Position numbers and translations under genes: made by a program. This document shows, in pieces, positions 51,797 to 60,715 of a stretch of DNA of 64,000 nt. The stretch is from assembly GCA_963169345.1 (NCBI GenBank), contig CAUJCT010000030.1, positions 1 to 64,000 on the forward strand, written 5' to 3'. A model generated the notes under the pieces. It did not search any database. It was not told where the DNA came from and saw nothing but the letters and a program-made list of their open reading frames with translations. The stretch comes from Bacteroidota bacterium (GTDB lineage: Bacteria; Bacteroidota; Bacteroidia; NS11-12g; UBA955). Position 1 is the stretch's first letter. Each line of letters opens with the position of its first letter.

Positions 51797-51820
51797 AAAA
51801 GCAGCCCTAAAGCTGCTTTT
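51797..51820. terminator. Bidirectional terminator between obg and the T9SS cargo gene
   Basis: AAAAGCAGC-CCTAAA-GCTGCTTTT. A and T runs on the two sides make it usable for both convergent genes. Confidence 0.85.
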
Positions 51821-51837
51821 CTAAAATTTATATTGTT

Positions 51838-52518
51838 CTATTCTTTAATGAATGTCTGAACTAAAACTTGCTTATCGGCAACCAATCGTATGGTAAATAA
51901 GCCGCTGGAAAGTGCCGAGATATCTATTGTTTTGCCTGCTTCATACTGGGTAGTCAAAACAACTCTGCCATTCAAGTCTAAAATTTCAATTTTTGCAGTA
52001 GCAAAAGTTGATTGAATTAATAGCTGGTCTTTGCCTGGATTAGGATAAACGAGGAATGAGCCAGCACTTTCATTATTTAAAGAAAGTTCCTTCCATGCCT
52101 GACAGATAATTACTACCTCAGAAAATTCAAGAGGATTATCAGCTCTGTAAAACTTAACAGTCATTGAACCATTTCCTCTTATGTTTTTAGGATAAAAGTG
52201 GAAAGACAAAACGCCGCTGTCATCACCCGAAATTTGAAAAGAACCCGTATCTTCCTGTGGTCCTCTACAACTGATAATATCGCAAACTGCCGAAGTCCAT
52301 TCAGCATCAGGTAATGTATTATCTGTTCTAACCCATTTAATGGTTTCACTTCCAATACCGGTATGTCTAACTTTAGTGTGTCCATAAACATCAGCAAAAC
52401 CTGATGAACTGGCAGCTACATAGCCATAAGCATAAAGCGTGTCATCATCAATTGTAAACTGGGCACTGGCCGCTACAGATGACAAAATTGTACAAAGTAG
52501 TAATATTCGTTTCAACAT
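51838..52518 (-). CDS. T9SS cargo protein with type A sorting domain
   Basis: A 226-residue secreted protein: signal peptide MLKRILLLCTILSSVAASAQ, a beta-rich middle of unknown function (about 20-145), and a typical type A C-terminal sorting domain (about 152-226). The sorting domain contains FLVYPNPGKDQLLIQS, KIEILDLNGRVV, IDISALSSGLFTIRL and a terminal QTFIKE. It is the direct evidence in this window that type IX secretion is used. The middle has a CDIISCRG cysteine pair but no recognisable enzyme. Confidence 0.87.
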   Translation of the reverse strand: MLKRILLLCTILSSVAASAQFTIDDDTLYAYGYVAASSSGFADVYGHTKVRHTGIGSETIKWVRTDNTLPDAEWTSAVCDIISCRGPQEDTGSFQISGDDSGVLSFHFYPKNIRGNGSMTVKFYRADNPLEFSEVVIICQAWKELSLNNESAGSFLVYPNPGKDQLLIQSTFATAKIEILDLNGRVVLTTQYEAGKTIDISALSSGLFTIRLVADKQVLVQTFIKE

Positions 52519-52522
52519 AATG

Positions 52523-52530
52523 CAAATGTA
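52523..52530 (-). promoter_or_regulatory. -7 box, T9SS cargo gene
   Basis: TACATTTG on the minus strand, CATT, then ATG: four-base spacing again. Confidence 0.7.
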
Positions 52531-52551
52531 ACAAAAAAATCAAATAATTGC

Positions 52552-53421
52552 TTATAATTTAATTTTAAAGCTGATATCCAGAGACTTAACAGAATGCGTC
52601 AACATACCTAAAGAGATAAAATCAACTCCTGTTTTGGCATATTCTTCAATATTATCTAAGGTAATACCGCCAGATGCCTCGGTTTCAACTCTTCCTGCTA
52701 TTAACTGCACTGCTTCAGCCACCCTTTCCGGACTATAATTATCCAGCATAATTCTCTGAATTGGCAATTCTTCAAGGGCTTGTTTGACTTCTTCCAGATT
52801 TCTTGTTTCAACTTCTATACCCAGATTGAGCTGATTGGCGTTTAAATACTCCTTTGCTTTTCGAATTGCATTCGATATGCCACCAACTACATCCACATGA
52901 TTATCCTTTAGCATAATCATATCAAATAATCCGAATCGGTGATTGTGTCCCCCGCCGGCCTTAACTGCCCATTTTTCCAATATTCTTAGATTTGGGGTCG
53001 TTTTCCTTGTATCCAACACTTTTGTAGGATTTGAACCAATTTTTTCGACAGCTTTAGAGGTGACGGTTGCAATTCCACTCAACCTTTGCATGATATTCAG
53101 CAGAAGTCGCTCGCTTTTCAGTAACCCTAATGCTTTGCCTTTTGCTTCAAAACCTATATCTCCAAATTTAACTTTTTCACCATCATTTATATAGGCCTGA
53201 ATTTCTATATCCGGATCATTTAAGCGAAGTATTGCAAACGCAATTGACATACCGGCAGCTACGCCTTCATCTTTAAATATCAATCTTGCTGTGCTTATTT
53301 TATCTTCACTGATACACGAAAGTGAAGAGTGATCGCCACCACGAATATCTTCCTTCAGCGCTTGTTGGATTATATTCAGGACCTCCGGTAACTGGCTGAT
53401 ATCTTCTAAATTTTGAACCAT
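52552..53421 (-). CDS. nadC: Nicotinate-nucleotide pyrophosphorylase
   Basis: A 289-residue quinolinate phosphoribosyltransferase (quinolinate + PRPP to NaMN, NAD synthesis). Landmarks: EDIRGGDHSS, LLNIMQRLSGIATVT, DTRKTTPNLRILEKWAVKAGGGHNHR, MIMLKDNH and ASGGITLDNIEEYAKTGVDFIS. The ATG is preceded at five bases by the stem of a strong hairpin (53426-53453), discussed separately. Confidence 0.95.
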   Translation of the reverse strand: MVQNLEDISQLPEVLNIIQQALKEDIRGGDHSSLSCISEDKISTARLIFKDEGVAAGMSIAFAILRLNDPDIEIQAYINDGEKVKFGDIGFEAKGKALGLLKSERLLLNIMQRLSGIATVTSKAVEKIGSNPTKVLDTRKTTPNLRILEKWAVKAGGGHNHRFGLFDMIMLKDNHVDVVGGISNAIRKAKEYLNANQLNLGIEVETRNLEEVKQALEELPIQRIMLDNYSPERVAEAVQLIAGRVETEASGGITLDNIEEYAKTGVDFISLGMLTHSVKSLDISFKIKL

Positions 53422-53425
53422 AAAA

Positions 53426-53453
53426 AAAGTACTGCAAATTAAAGCAGTACTTT
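53426..53453 (-). terminator. Terminator-like hairpin directly upstream of nadC
   Basis: On the minus strand AAAGTACTGC-TTTAATTT-GCAGTACTTT, then T residues running into the nadC ATG at 53421. A ten-bp perfect stem plus T run is a textbook terminator for the DUF4783 gene. Its loop and 3' arm contain TTAATTTG, close to a -7 box, at 53442-53435. Confidence 0.75.
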
Positions 53454-53544
53454 CAATTTAAACGAATTTATGTTTAGAACAAACTTATGTTTTTAACTTT
53501 TCTATTGCACCTGTTTACCGACGACATATAAAACATTTCAGGTA

Positions 53545-53919
53545 TTATGCCTGAGTTATTTTAAATTCATTAATCAGGAAAGTGCCCGCTTTATATGTAC
53601 CGGAAACAGATATTCTGAATGTACCATTTTTGGTCACCAGACTAATCACAATCATACTGTTGGTTGTACCATTCGTTTCGTGAGTTACTGTGGCTTTAAC
53701 CGGTGGATGATTTTTGAAAAAATTATCCAATACAATTTTAGCTTGTTCTTTTGTATTTACACCAGAAGAAGCTGGGGTCACCAACTCAATGCTCGAATTA
53801 AACATTTGAATTAATTCAGCAGTATTGGCTGTCTGTATTGCATTGGCAATCCTTGTACTTTCACTGGCTTTTGCAGTAAAGGCATACATAGCAATTATGG
53901 ATAATAATATAGTTTTCAT
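53545..53919 (-). CDS. DUF4783 exported protein
   Basis: A 124-residue protein with signal peptide MKTILLSIIAMYAFTAKA and an NTF2/SnoaL-like fold matching DUF4783. Landmarks: IANAIQTANTAELIQMFNSSIELVTP, KEQAKIVLDNFFKNHPP, then strands VTHETNGTTNSMIVISLVTKNGTFRISVSG. Function unknown. I use ATG 53919; the longer frame adds 12 residues before the signal peptide. In Bacteroidota this family is often found near nadC, as here. Confidence 0.8.
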   Translation of the reverse strand: MKTILLSIIAMYAFTAKASESTRIANAIQTANTAELIQMFNSSIELVTPASSGVNTKEQAKIVLDNFFKNHPPVKATVTHETNGTTNSMIVISLVTKNGTFRISVSGTYKAGTFLINEFKITQA

Positions 53920-53991
53920 TGCGTGATATGATAGATTTTGCACAAATCGTGCCAAAGGGATTTACATGTAGCGAATTTAAGCATCAAATTG

Positions 53992-56031
53992 TTATAAATG
54001 CTGGATTTTTTTGAGTCGTTTCTTCAAATCTTCAATCTGATCACGATATCGAGCTGCTTCAATAAACTCCATTTCCTTAGCTGCCTTCATCATACTTTTT
54101 TCAGACTCCTTAATGGCTTTTTCAAGTTCATCAATTCCCATATAGTCAAAAACAGGATCGGCTGCAACCGATAACTGTTCATCTTGTTTATACCCTCCGC
54201 TATCCAAATCACCTCGTTTAGCATCGGCAACACTGGTTTGATTCAATATCTGTTCTTTTGATTTGAGCACAGTAGTAGGTGTAATTCCGTGTAATGTGTT
54301 GTACGCCATTTGCTTCTCACGTCTGCGCTCAGTTTCCTCAATGGTCTTACGCATACTATCCGTCATTCTGTCGGCGTACATGATCACCTTACCATTCGAA
54401 TTTCTGGCTGCTCTGCCTATTGTTTGCACAAGACTGGTTACACTCCTTAAAAATCCTTCTTTATCAGCATCTAAGATAGCAACAAAGCTTACTTCCGGTA
54501 AATCCAACCCTTCTCTCAATAAATTGATACCTATTAATACATCTATTTTACCCAATCTCAAATCACGCAAAATCTCAACTCTGTCAAGTGTTTTCACTTC
54601 GCTGTGAATATAACTGCATTTGATACCCAGTCTTCCCATATACTTAGCTAACTCTTCACTCATGCGTTTGGTTAAAGTAGTCACTAAAACTCTTTCGCCT
54701 TTTTTCACACGTTCATCCACTTCATCTAACAGATCATCTACCTGGTTTGTGCAAGGTCTTACTTCAATTACCGGATCCAACAAACCAGTTGGTCTAATCA
54801 ACTGCTCAACCACGACACCTTCCGATTCACTGATTTCAAAATCTGCCGGTGTTGCACTCACATAAATGACCTGATTCACCAGTGAATGAAATTCTTCCCA
54901 TTTCAATGGTCTGTTATCCATAGCAGCAGGCAATCTGAATCCATAATCTACAAGATTAATTTTCCTGGCCCGGTCACCTCCATACATGGCTCTTATCTGT
55001 GGCATGCTGACATGACTTTCATCTACTACTAAAAGATAATCATCAGGGAAATAATCCAACAGACAAAACGGTCTTTCACCGGCTTGCCTTTTATCCATAT
55101 ATCTGCTGTAATTCTCAATACCACTGCAATAACCTAATTCACGCATCATCTCAAGATCGAAATTGACCCTTTCTTCCAATCTTCTTGCTTCTAAACCTTT
55201 ACCCTGCTGATTGAAAAACTCCATCTGAAGCACCAAATCATCCTGAATTTCGCGAATAGCTTGTTGCAATCTCTCTTTCGGTGAAACATATATATTTGCA
55301 GGATATATTGCTATGTCCTCCAGTTCTTCAATAATCTGACCACTTGCCGGGTCAAACGATTGTATCTCCTCTATCTCATTACCAAAAAATGAAATCCTGT
55401 ATCCATAATCATTGTAAGCTAAAAACACATCAACTGTATCTCCCTTCACTCTGAAATTTCCTCTTCTAAACTCATCTGTCGTTCTGCTGTATAAACTATC
55501 CACCAATCTGTGAAGCAAAGCATTTCTCGACATGACATTGCCTTTACTCAATCGGATAATACTATCCTGATAATCTTTTGGATTTCCTGCACCATAAATA
55601 CAACTAACCGAAGCAACTATTATCACATCCCTTCTTCCGCTCAGCAAAGTAGAAATGGTTTTTAGTCGCATCTTTTCTATTTCCTCATTGATAGCCAGGT
55701 CTTTTTCAATATAAGTGCCGGTAGTTGGAATAAATGCTTCCGGCTGATAGTAATCGTAATAACTGACAAAATACTCAACAGCACTCTCCGGAAAAAACTG
55801 CTTAAATTCACCATATAACTGCGCAACAAGAGTTTTGTTATGGCTTAATACTAAAACGGGTCTCTGAACCTGTTGAATTACGTTGGCTATTGTAAAGGTT
55901 TTACCACTTCCTGTAACACCAAGTAAGGTCTGGGAACGAATCTGTGATTCGAGTCCCTCAACCAATTGTCGAATGGCCTCCGGCTGGTCTCCGGTTGGCT
56001 TAAATGGTGAAGTAAGTTTGAAAGTTGACAC
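53992..56031 (-). CDS. uvrB: Excinuclease ABC subunit B
   Basis: A 679-residue helicase-like damage verifier of nucleotide excision repair. Walker A GVTGSGKT (about 39-46), the beta-hairpin region YYDYYQPEAFIPTTGTYIEK, ESHVSMPQ, helicase motifs (RVLVTTLTKRMSEELA, INLLREGLDLPEVSFVAILD, QTIGRAARN) and the C-terminal UVR motif binding UvrC (MEFIEAARYRDQIEDLKKRL). The start is a GTG (STFKLTSPFKP follows), four bases after TATCTTCG, a one-base variant of the -7 box. Confidence 0.97.
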   Translation of the reverse strand: MSTFKLTSPFKPTGDQPEAIRQLVEGLESQIRSQTLLGVTGSGKTFTIANVIQQVQRPVLVLSHNKTLVAQLYGEFKQFFPESAVEYFVSYYDYYQPEAFIPTTGTYIEKDLAINEEIEKMRLKTISTLLSGRRDVIIVASVSCIYGAGNPKDYQDSIIRLSKGNVMSRNALLHRLVDSLYSRTTDEFRRGNFRVKGDTVDVFLAYNDYGYRISFFGNEIEEIQSFDPASGQIIEELEDIAIYPANIYVSPKERLQQAIREIQDDLVLQMEFFNQQGKGLEARRLEERVNFDLEMMRELGYCSGIENYSRYMDKRQAGERPFCLLDYFPDDYLLVVDESHVSMPQIRAMYGGDRARKINLVDYGFRLPAAMDNRPLKWEEFHSLVNQVIYVSATPADFEISESEGVVVEQLIRPTGLLDPVIEVRPCTNQVDDLLDEVDERVKKGERVLVTTLTKRMSEELAKYMGRLGIKCSYIHSEVKTLDRVEILRDLRLGKIDVLIGINLLREGLDLPEVSFVAILDADKEGFLRSVTSLVQTIGRAARNSNGKVIMYADRMTDSMRKTIEETERRREKQMAYNTLHGITPTTVLKSKEQILNQTSVADAKRGDLDSGGYKQDEQLSVAADPVFDYMGIDELEKAIKESEKSMMKAAKEMEFIEAARYRDQIEDLKKRLKKIQHL

Positions 56032-56105
56032 AATACGAAGATAAATTATTCAACCTGAATTAAGAAGTAAAAAATGTAGAAAATTGAGGTAGAAATCGAT
56101 ATAAT

Positions 56106-57167
56106 TTAAGCTTGTTCAAGCCTGAATCTTTCTCTTCTAAATTCTGAATATCCCAGTGGGTTTTCTCTCATATTGTCCTCTTCATTGCGTTTATGGTAAA
56201 TATCTATAGCTTCGAAAATCGCGTTGGTTAAACTCAATGATGAAGCCATATTTTTACCTGCAATATCATATCCTGTGCCGTGATCGGGCGAGGTACGAAC
56301 AACAGGTAAACCGGCAGTGTAATTGACGCCATCTTCGAATGCCATCGATTTAAATGGTATCAATCCCTGGTCGTGATACATGGCCAACACCAGGTCAAAT
56401 TGTCTATAGGTTTTCATTCCAAAGAAACCATCTGCACTGTATGGACCAAAACAAAAAACACCAGCTTCCTGAGCTTCTTTTATAGCAGGCTCAATGATAT
56501 TGATTTCTTCAGTTCCCATTTTGCCATTTTCTCCATTATGAGGATTCAATCCAAGAACAGCAATCTTCGGTTTTACAATACCAAAATCACGCTTTAAACT
56601 CTCACTTGCAACTTTTAATTTTGACACAATGCCGTCTTTAGTAATCGACTTTGGTACTTCTATCAAAGGCAGATGCTCCGTCAATAATCCAACTTTTATA
56701 TCTTCGTTGTACAACACCATTAATGTGTCTTGTACTTCCAGCTTCCTGGCAATGTAACCTGTATGACCATTAAACCCTTCTACTTTAATAGAAGATTTAT
56801 CAATAGGGGCTGTAACCATACCATGTAACTTACCAGCCTTGGCATCCTGTAACATACGGTCAATGGCCATTAATGCTTCTTTCCCGGCAGCTTCCGAAGC
56901 CTGACCAAATTTCACTTCAAATGATTCCTGAGAACTGGCTATCAAATTCAACTGATGTCCTTTTATTTCTGAAATATCTCTGACAGCAACATAGACAGGC
57001 TTTTCCAAATTCAAGGTCTTCTTAACAAAAGCAAATGTCTTTGGATTGGCGTATAATACAGGAATACAATAATCATAAACCATAGGATGTTGAAGTATTT
57101 TAATAATTACTTCTAATCCAACACCATTCGGATCACCTTGAGAGATACCAATTATTGGTTTGTTCAT
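56106..57167 (-). CDS. pdxA: 4-hydroxythreonine-4-phosphate dehydrogenase
   Basis: A 353-residue NAD-dependent dehydrogenase of the DXP-dependent pyridoxal phosphate pathway. Landmarks: IGISQGDPNGVGLEVI, metal-binding histidines in GHTGYIA, AVLGLNPHNGENG and AMYHDQGLIPFK, then VNYTAGLPVVRTSPDHGTGYDIAGK. The C-terminus has a short extension rich in Arg and Glu. It starts two bases after the stop of the M17 aminopeptidase gene, so the two are co-transcribed. Confidence 0.95.
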   Translation of the reverse strand: MNKPIIGISQGDPNGVGLEVIIKILQHPMVYDYCIPVLYANPKTFAFVKKTLNLEKPVYVAVRDISEIKGHQLNLIASSQESFEVKFGQASEAAGKEALMAIDRMLQDAKAGKLHGMVTAPIDKSSIKVEGFNGHTGYIARKLEVQDTLMVLYNEDIKVGLLTEHLPLIEVPKSITKDGIVSKLKVASESLKRDFGIVKPKIAVLGLNPHNGENGKMGTEEINIIEPAIKEAQEAGVFCFGPYSADGFFGMKTYRQFDLVLAMYHDQGLIPFKSMAFEDGVNYTAGLPVVRTSPDHGTGYDIAGKNMASSLSLTNAIFEAIDIYHKRNEEDNMRENPLGYSEFRRERFRLEQA

Positions 57168-57169
57168 AT

Positions 57170-58600
57170 TTATTTTTTCTTAGTGGCTTGTTTACTTAAA
57201 AAATCAATCATCAATCTGACACCGACCCCTGTACCTCCTTTAGGTTTGTATGCATCAACACTATCGTTAAATGCCGGACCGGCTATATCAAAGTGCATCC
57301 ATGGATAGTCAGTGAAATGTTCCAAAAACTTTGCTGCACTTATCTGTCCTCCTTCTCCTTTTCCAAGATTAGTCATATCAGCAACTTCCGATTTCAATTC
57401 ATCAGCATATTCCTGCCAAAGCGGAAATTCTACCAATCTTTCGAAAACAGAATAACTGCTTTCAAATACCGACTGCTTTACACTATCATCAGCTGTACCC
57501 ATAACAGCTGTGGCATAACTGCCAATTGCTCTTACAGCTGCACCTGTCAATGTAGCAAAATCACAGACCAGTTCAGGTTTTAATTTTTTTGCAAAGTGCA
57601 ATGCATCTGCCAATATCAATCTGCCTTCTGCATCTGTATTCAAAATCTCTACAGTTGTGCCACTGTACATTGTGATGACATCACCGGGCGCATAACTGTT
57701 TTCACCTATCCAATTATCTGTTGCAGGAACCAGTCCAATGACATGAACTGGTAATTTTAATTTGGCAACGGCATTCATAACCCCAGCAACAACTGCAGCT
57801 CCTGCCATATCGCACTTCATGTGATCCATGCTGTTTGGTGTCGGTTTTAAACTTAATCCGCCTGTGTCATAAACGACACCTTTACCAACTAAAACATAAG
57901 GTTTTTTATTACTAGCATTCTTAGGTTTATACTCTAAAATATTGAATGTCGGAGGAATCTTACTTGCCCTGTTGACAGATAACAAACCACCCATTTTCTG
58001 TGCCGTTATTTTAGCTTCATTCCAAACTTCAACATCAAATCCGGCTTTCTTACCAATTTTTTTAAACTCTTCCGAAATCTGCAATGAATTTAAATGACTG
58101 AAAGGTTCATTAACAAGATCTCTTGCTAAACAAGTTGACTCTATAACAATATTCAGTTTTTCTATTTCTGAAACAGATACACCTTTTGATAGTATGCCAA
58201 TTTGTTTAAGAGAATTTTCCTTACTCTTTGTTTTATACTTTATAAATTTATAATTAGCCAGAGCCATCCCTTCAGCAAATGGTAATATCATTTCAGGATG
58301 CTGTGATTCGATACTGACACCTGACGCATGGTGTTCATTAAAAATACCACAAGCTTTAGCTCCGGCTTTTCTCATAGACTCCGACAACTCCCAGCCTTTT
58401 TTATCTTCATTGACAACATACAACTTAAGTTGACCATTGTGATGAAACAATACTTGCTGACGCTTCTGTTCCAAAGCCTCCTTAATTACAGGCAAATCGT
58501 GTTTGTCAATCCACTTGGATGTTTTCAAATCGCCTGCATCCAGCAATATTATTACCTGATCTTTTGCGTTTGACTTATTCAGTTGTTTTATTAGTGCCAT
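57170..58600 (-). CDS. M17 leucyl aminopeptidase
   Basis: A 476-residue cytosolic M17 peptidase. The metal and catalytic residues lie in VGKGVVYDTGGLSLKP, MKCDMAGAA and NTDAEGRLILADAL; the C-terminal catalytic domain also has FATLTGA and the late GTGVRL. The N-terminal macro-like domain is present but diverged. I start at ATG 58600 (MALIKQLNKS); a TTG ten codons upstream would overlap tyrS. The gap to tyrS is eight bases, so tyrS, this gene and pdxA look like one operon. Confidence 0.92.
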   Translation of the reverse strand: MALIKQLNKSNAKDQVIILLDAGDLKTSKWIDKHDLPVIKEALEQKRQQVLFHHNGQLKLYVVNEDKKGWELSESMRKAGAKACGIFNEHHASGVSIESQHPEMILPFAEGMALANYKFIKYKTKSKENSLKQIGILSKGVSVSEIEKLNIVIESTCLARDLVNEPFSHLNSLQISEEFKKIGKKAGFDVEVWNEAKITAQKMGGLLSVNRASKIPPTFNILEYKPKNASNKKPYVLVGKGVVYDTGGLSLKPTPNSMDHMKCDMAGAAVVAGVMNAVAKLKLPVHVIGLVPATDNWIGENSYAPGDVITMYSGTTVEILNTDAEGRLILADALHFAKKLKPELVCDFATLTGAAVRAIGSYATAVMGTADDSVKQSVFESSYSVFERLVEFPLWQEYADELKSEVADMTNLGKGEGGQISAAKFLEHFTDYPWMHFDIAGPAFNDSVDAYKPKGGTGVGVRLMIDFLSKQATKKK

Positions 58601-58608
58601 TTTAATAT

Positions 58609-59874
58609 TTATTCTATAATTACCAGACAATACTCTTTTTTACCTCTTTGAGCTAAAATATACTTTCCATTAATTAAATCAGTATTTCCTATCGTTAATC
58701 CCAAATCAGATACTTTTTCTCTGTTAATACTGATACCATTACCCTGAAGCATTTTTCGAGCTTCAGTTTTACTTGGCAACATATTGGTTTTTTCACTTAA
58801 AAAATCAATGATATTGATACCAGAATTTAACTCATCTTTCCCAATTTTTGCTTGTGGAACTCCTTCCATTGCACTGAGTAAAGTAGATTCATCTATCGTC
58901 GCCAGTTCACTTGCCGAGCCTTTACCAAACAGAATTTCAGTTGCTCTGATGGCTTTATCGTAGGCTTCCTGACCATGCACGCGAATTGTGACTTCCTTAG
59001 CAAGTTCTTTTTGCAATAAATGGGTTGGAATCGACTCAATTTCTTCTTTGGATTTTAAACTAAAAATTTTGATGTAATTCTTCACATCATCATCACTTGA
59101 TCTGATCCAAAACTGATAAAATGCATAAGGTGAAGTTCTTTTTGGATCGAGCCAGATATTACCACCTTCCGATTTACCAAACTTGGTTCCATCTGCCTTC
59201 TTGATTAATGGTGTTGTAAGTGCAAATGCTTCCCCTCCTTCCATTCTCCTGATCAGTTCAGTACCGGTCACGATATTTCCCCATTGATCGCTGCCACCCA
59301 TTTGCAATGCTATACCCTGATGTTTCCACAGGTAATAAAAATCGTATCCCTGAACCAATTGATAACTGAATTCTGTAAAAGACATCCCTGTTTCAAGACG
59401 CTTCTTTACCGAATCTTTTGCCATCATATAATTGACAGTGATATGCTTTCCGACATCTCTTATAAAATCTAGAAAAGTGAAGTTTTTAAACCAGTCATAG
59501 TTGTTGACTATTTCTGCGCTGTTCGCTCCACAATCGAAATCGAGGAATTTTTCCAGCTGTGCTTTCTGACAAGCCAGATTGTGTCTAAGAATATCTTCAT
59601 TCAAAAGATTGCGTTCAGCACTCTTACCACTTGGATCGCCCACCATTCCTGTTGCTCCTCCCACCAATGCAATTGGTTTATGTCCCGCATTTTGAAAATG
59701 CAGCAATGTCATAATTTGTACCATGTTACCAACACCGAGCGAATCTGCTGTTGGATCAAAACCTATGTAACCCTTTACCATACCCGAATTCAGTTTTTCT
59801 TCTGTTCCGGGCATAATGTCCTGAATCATATTTCTCCAGCGCAACTCTTCAATAAAATTCTTAGTATCCGACAT
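58609..59874 (-). CDS. tyrS: Tyrosyl-tRNA synthetase
   Basis: A 421-residue class I synthetase. Landmarks: [14 protein letters not shown] (the HIGH-like motif), [21 protein letters not shown], tyrosine site [26 protein letters not shown], the KMSKS equivalent KFGKSEGG, and a C-terminal S4 RNA-binding domain (about 345-421, [17 protein letters not shown]). First gene of the run tyrS, M17 peptidase, pdxA. Confidence 0.97.
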   Translation of the reverse strand: MSDTKNFIEELRWRNMIQDIMPGTEEKLNSGMVKGYIGFDPTADSLGVGNMVQIMTLLHFQNAGHKPIALVGGATGMVGDPSGKSAERNLLNEDILRHNLACQKAQLEKFLDFDCGANSAEIVNNYDWFKNFTFLDFIRDVGKHITVNYMMAKDSVKKRLETGMSFTEFSYQLVQGYDFYYLWKHQGIALQMGGSDQWGNIVTGTELIRRMEGGEAFALTTPLIKKADGTKFGKSEGGNIWLDPKRTSPYAFYQFWIRSSDDDVKNYIKIFSLKSKEEIESIPTHLLQKELAKEVTIRVHGQEAYDKAIRATEILFGKGSASELATIDESTLLSAMEGVPQAKIGKDELNSGINIIDFLSEKTNMLPSKTEARKMLQGNGISINREKVSDLGLTIGNTDLINGKYILAQRGKKEYCLVIIE

Positions 59875-59905
59875 AGATTTTCTATAATTTTCTTCTTATG
59901 GCTTG

Positions 59906-59913
59906 CAAAGATA
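59906..59913 (-). promoter_or_regulatory. -7 box, tyrS operon
   Basis: TATCTTTG on the minus strand, 31 bases before the ATG at 59874. Confidence 0.65.
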
Positions 59914-60020
59914 AGCCAATTGCCATGAATTACTAAACCAACTGAAGGCAAGTTGATTTTTTGAATAAATTATAGGCCAGTGAATGTCATTACAGTTGAT
60001 AAAACCGGCTAATTTTATTC

Positions 60021-60028
60021 TATGTTTG
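60021..60028 (+). promoter_or_regulatory. -7 box, AcpH-like gene
   Basis: TATGTTTG, seven bases before ATG 60036, with a TTG 22 bases upstream (59996-59998). Confidence 0.6.
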
Positions 60029-60035
60029 CCAAAGC

Positions 60036-60680
60036 ATGAATTTCATTGCCCACTATCATTTCTACAGACAGGATGATAAATATTACAACCTGGGATTGGT
60101 CTTACCCGATTTGGTGAAAAATTTTTGTAAAATTCATCTAAGACCAAACAAACAATTTCAGCATCCACAATTGAGAGCACTTAACAATGGTAGTTTAATG
60201 CACTTAAGTTCCGATAAATTATTCCACAACTCCAATTTTTTCAGGCAATGTGAAGATTTATGCGGCTATTTGATGGATGCAAAAGCCAACTGGCCAAGAA
60301 AGTGGTTTCTTAATCATTTGCTGAGCGAAATATTGCTCGACCGTGTCATCATTGACAAAAACCCACAAATAGTTGATCAGTTTTATAAAGATATTGGCAG
60401 CGTTAATCACGAACAAGTAGAACTCTATTTAAAACTGAACGACATTCACAATTATCAGAATTTTACAACTGCTTTACAGAGGTTTGTCAATGTGGCGTTT
60501 ATTTTTGAATACAAACACAATGAAAAAATCATTTTGGCGTTAGGCAGGGTGTATTCAAGATTAGGAATAGCCTACGAATGGACAGACGCTGACAAAAATC
60601 ATCTATTGGAACACATCCCTATATTATTGAATTTCATAGAATTAGAATTAGATAAATTGGAAAAAGAACTAAAAAAATGA
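60036..60680 (+). CDS. ACP phosphodiesterase-like protein
   Basis: A 214-residue soluble helical protein. MNFIAHYHFYRQDDKYYNLGLVLPDLVKNF resembles the N-terminus of AcpH (MNxLAHxxL...GxxLxDFVKG), and the HLSSDKLFHNSNFF and HLLSEILLDRVI stretches correspond to the following helices. AcpH removes the 4'-phosphopantetheine arm from acyl carrier protein, but the match is distant and some metal ligands of HD-type enzymes are unclear, so the activity is uncertain. Its TGA overlaps an ATG at 60677, the first possible start of the next gene. Confidence 0.55.
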   Translation: MNFIAHYHFYRQDDKYYNLGLVLPDLVKNFCKIHLRPNKQFQHPQLRALNNGSLMHLSSDKLFHNSNFFRQCEDLCGYLMDAKANWPRKWFLNHLLSEILLDRVIIDKNPQIVDQFYKDIGSVNHEQVELYLKLNDIHNYQNFTTALQRFVNVAFIFEYKHNEKIILALGRVYSRLGIAYEWTDADKNHLLEHIPILLNFIELELDKLEKELKK

Positions 60681-60715
60681 TAAATCATTTAAAATTAAGA
60701 TATTTGCATAACAAT

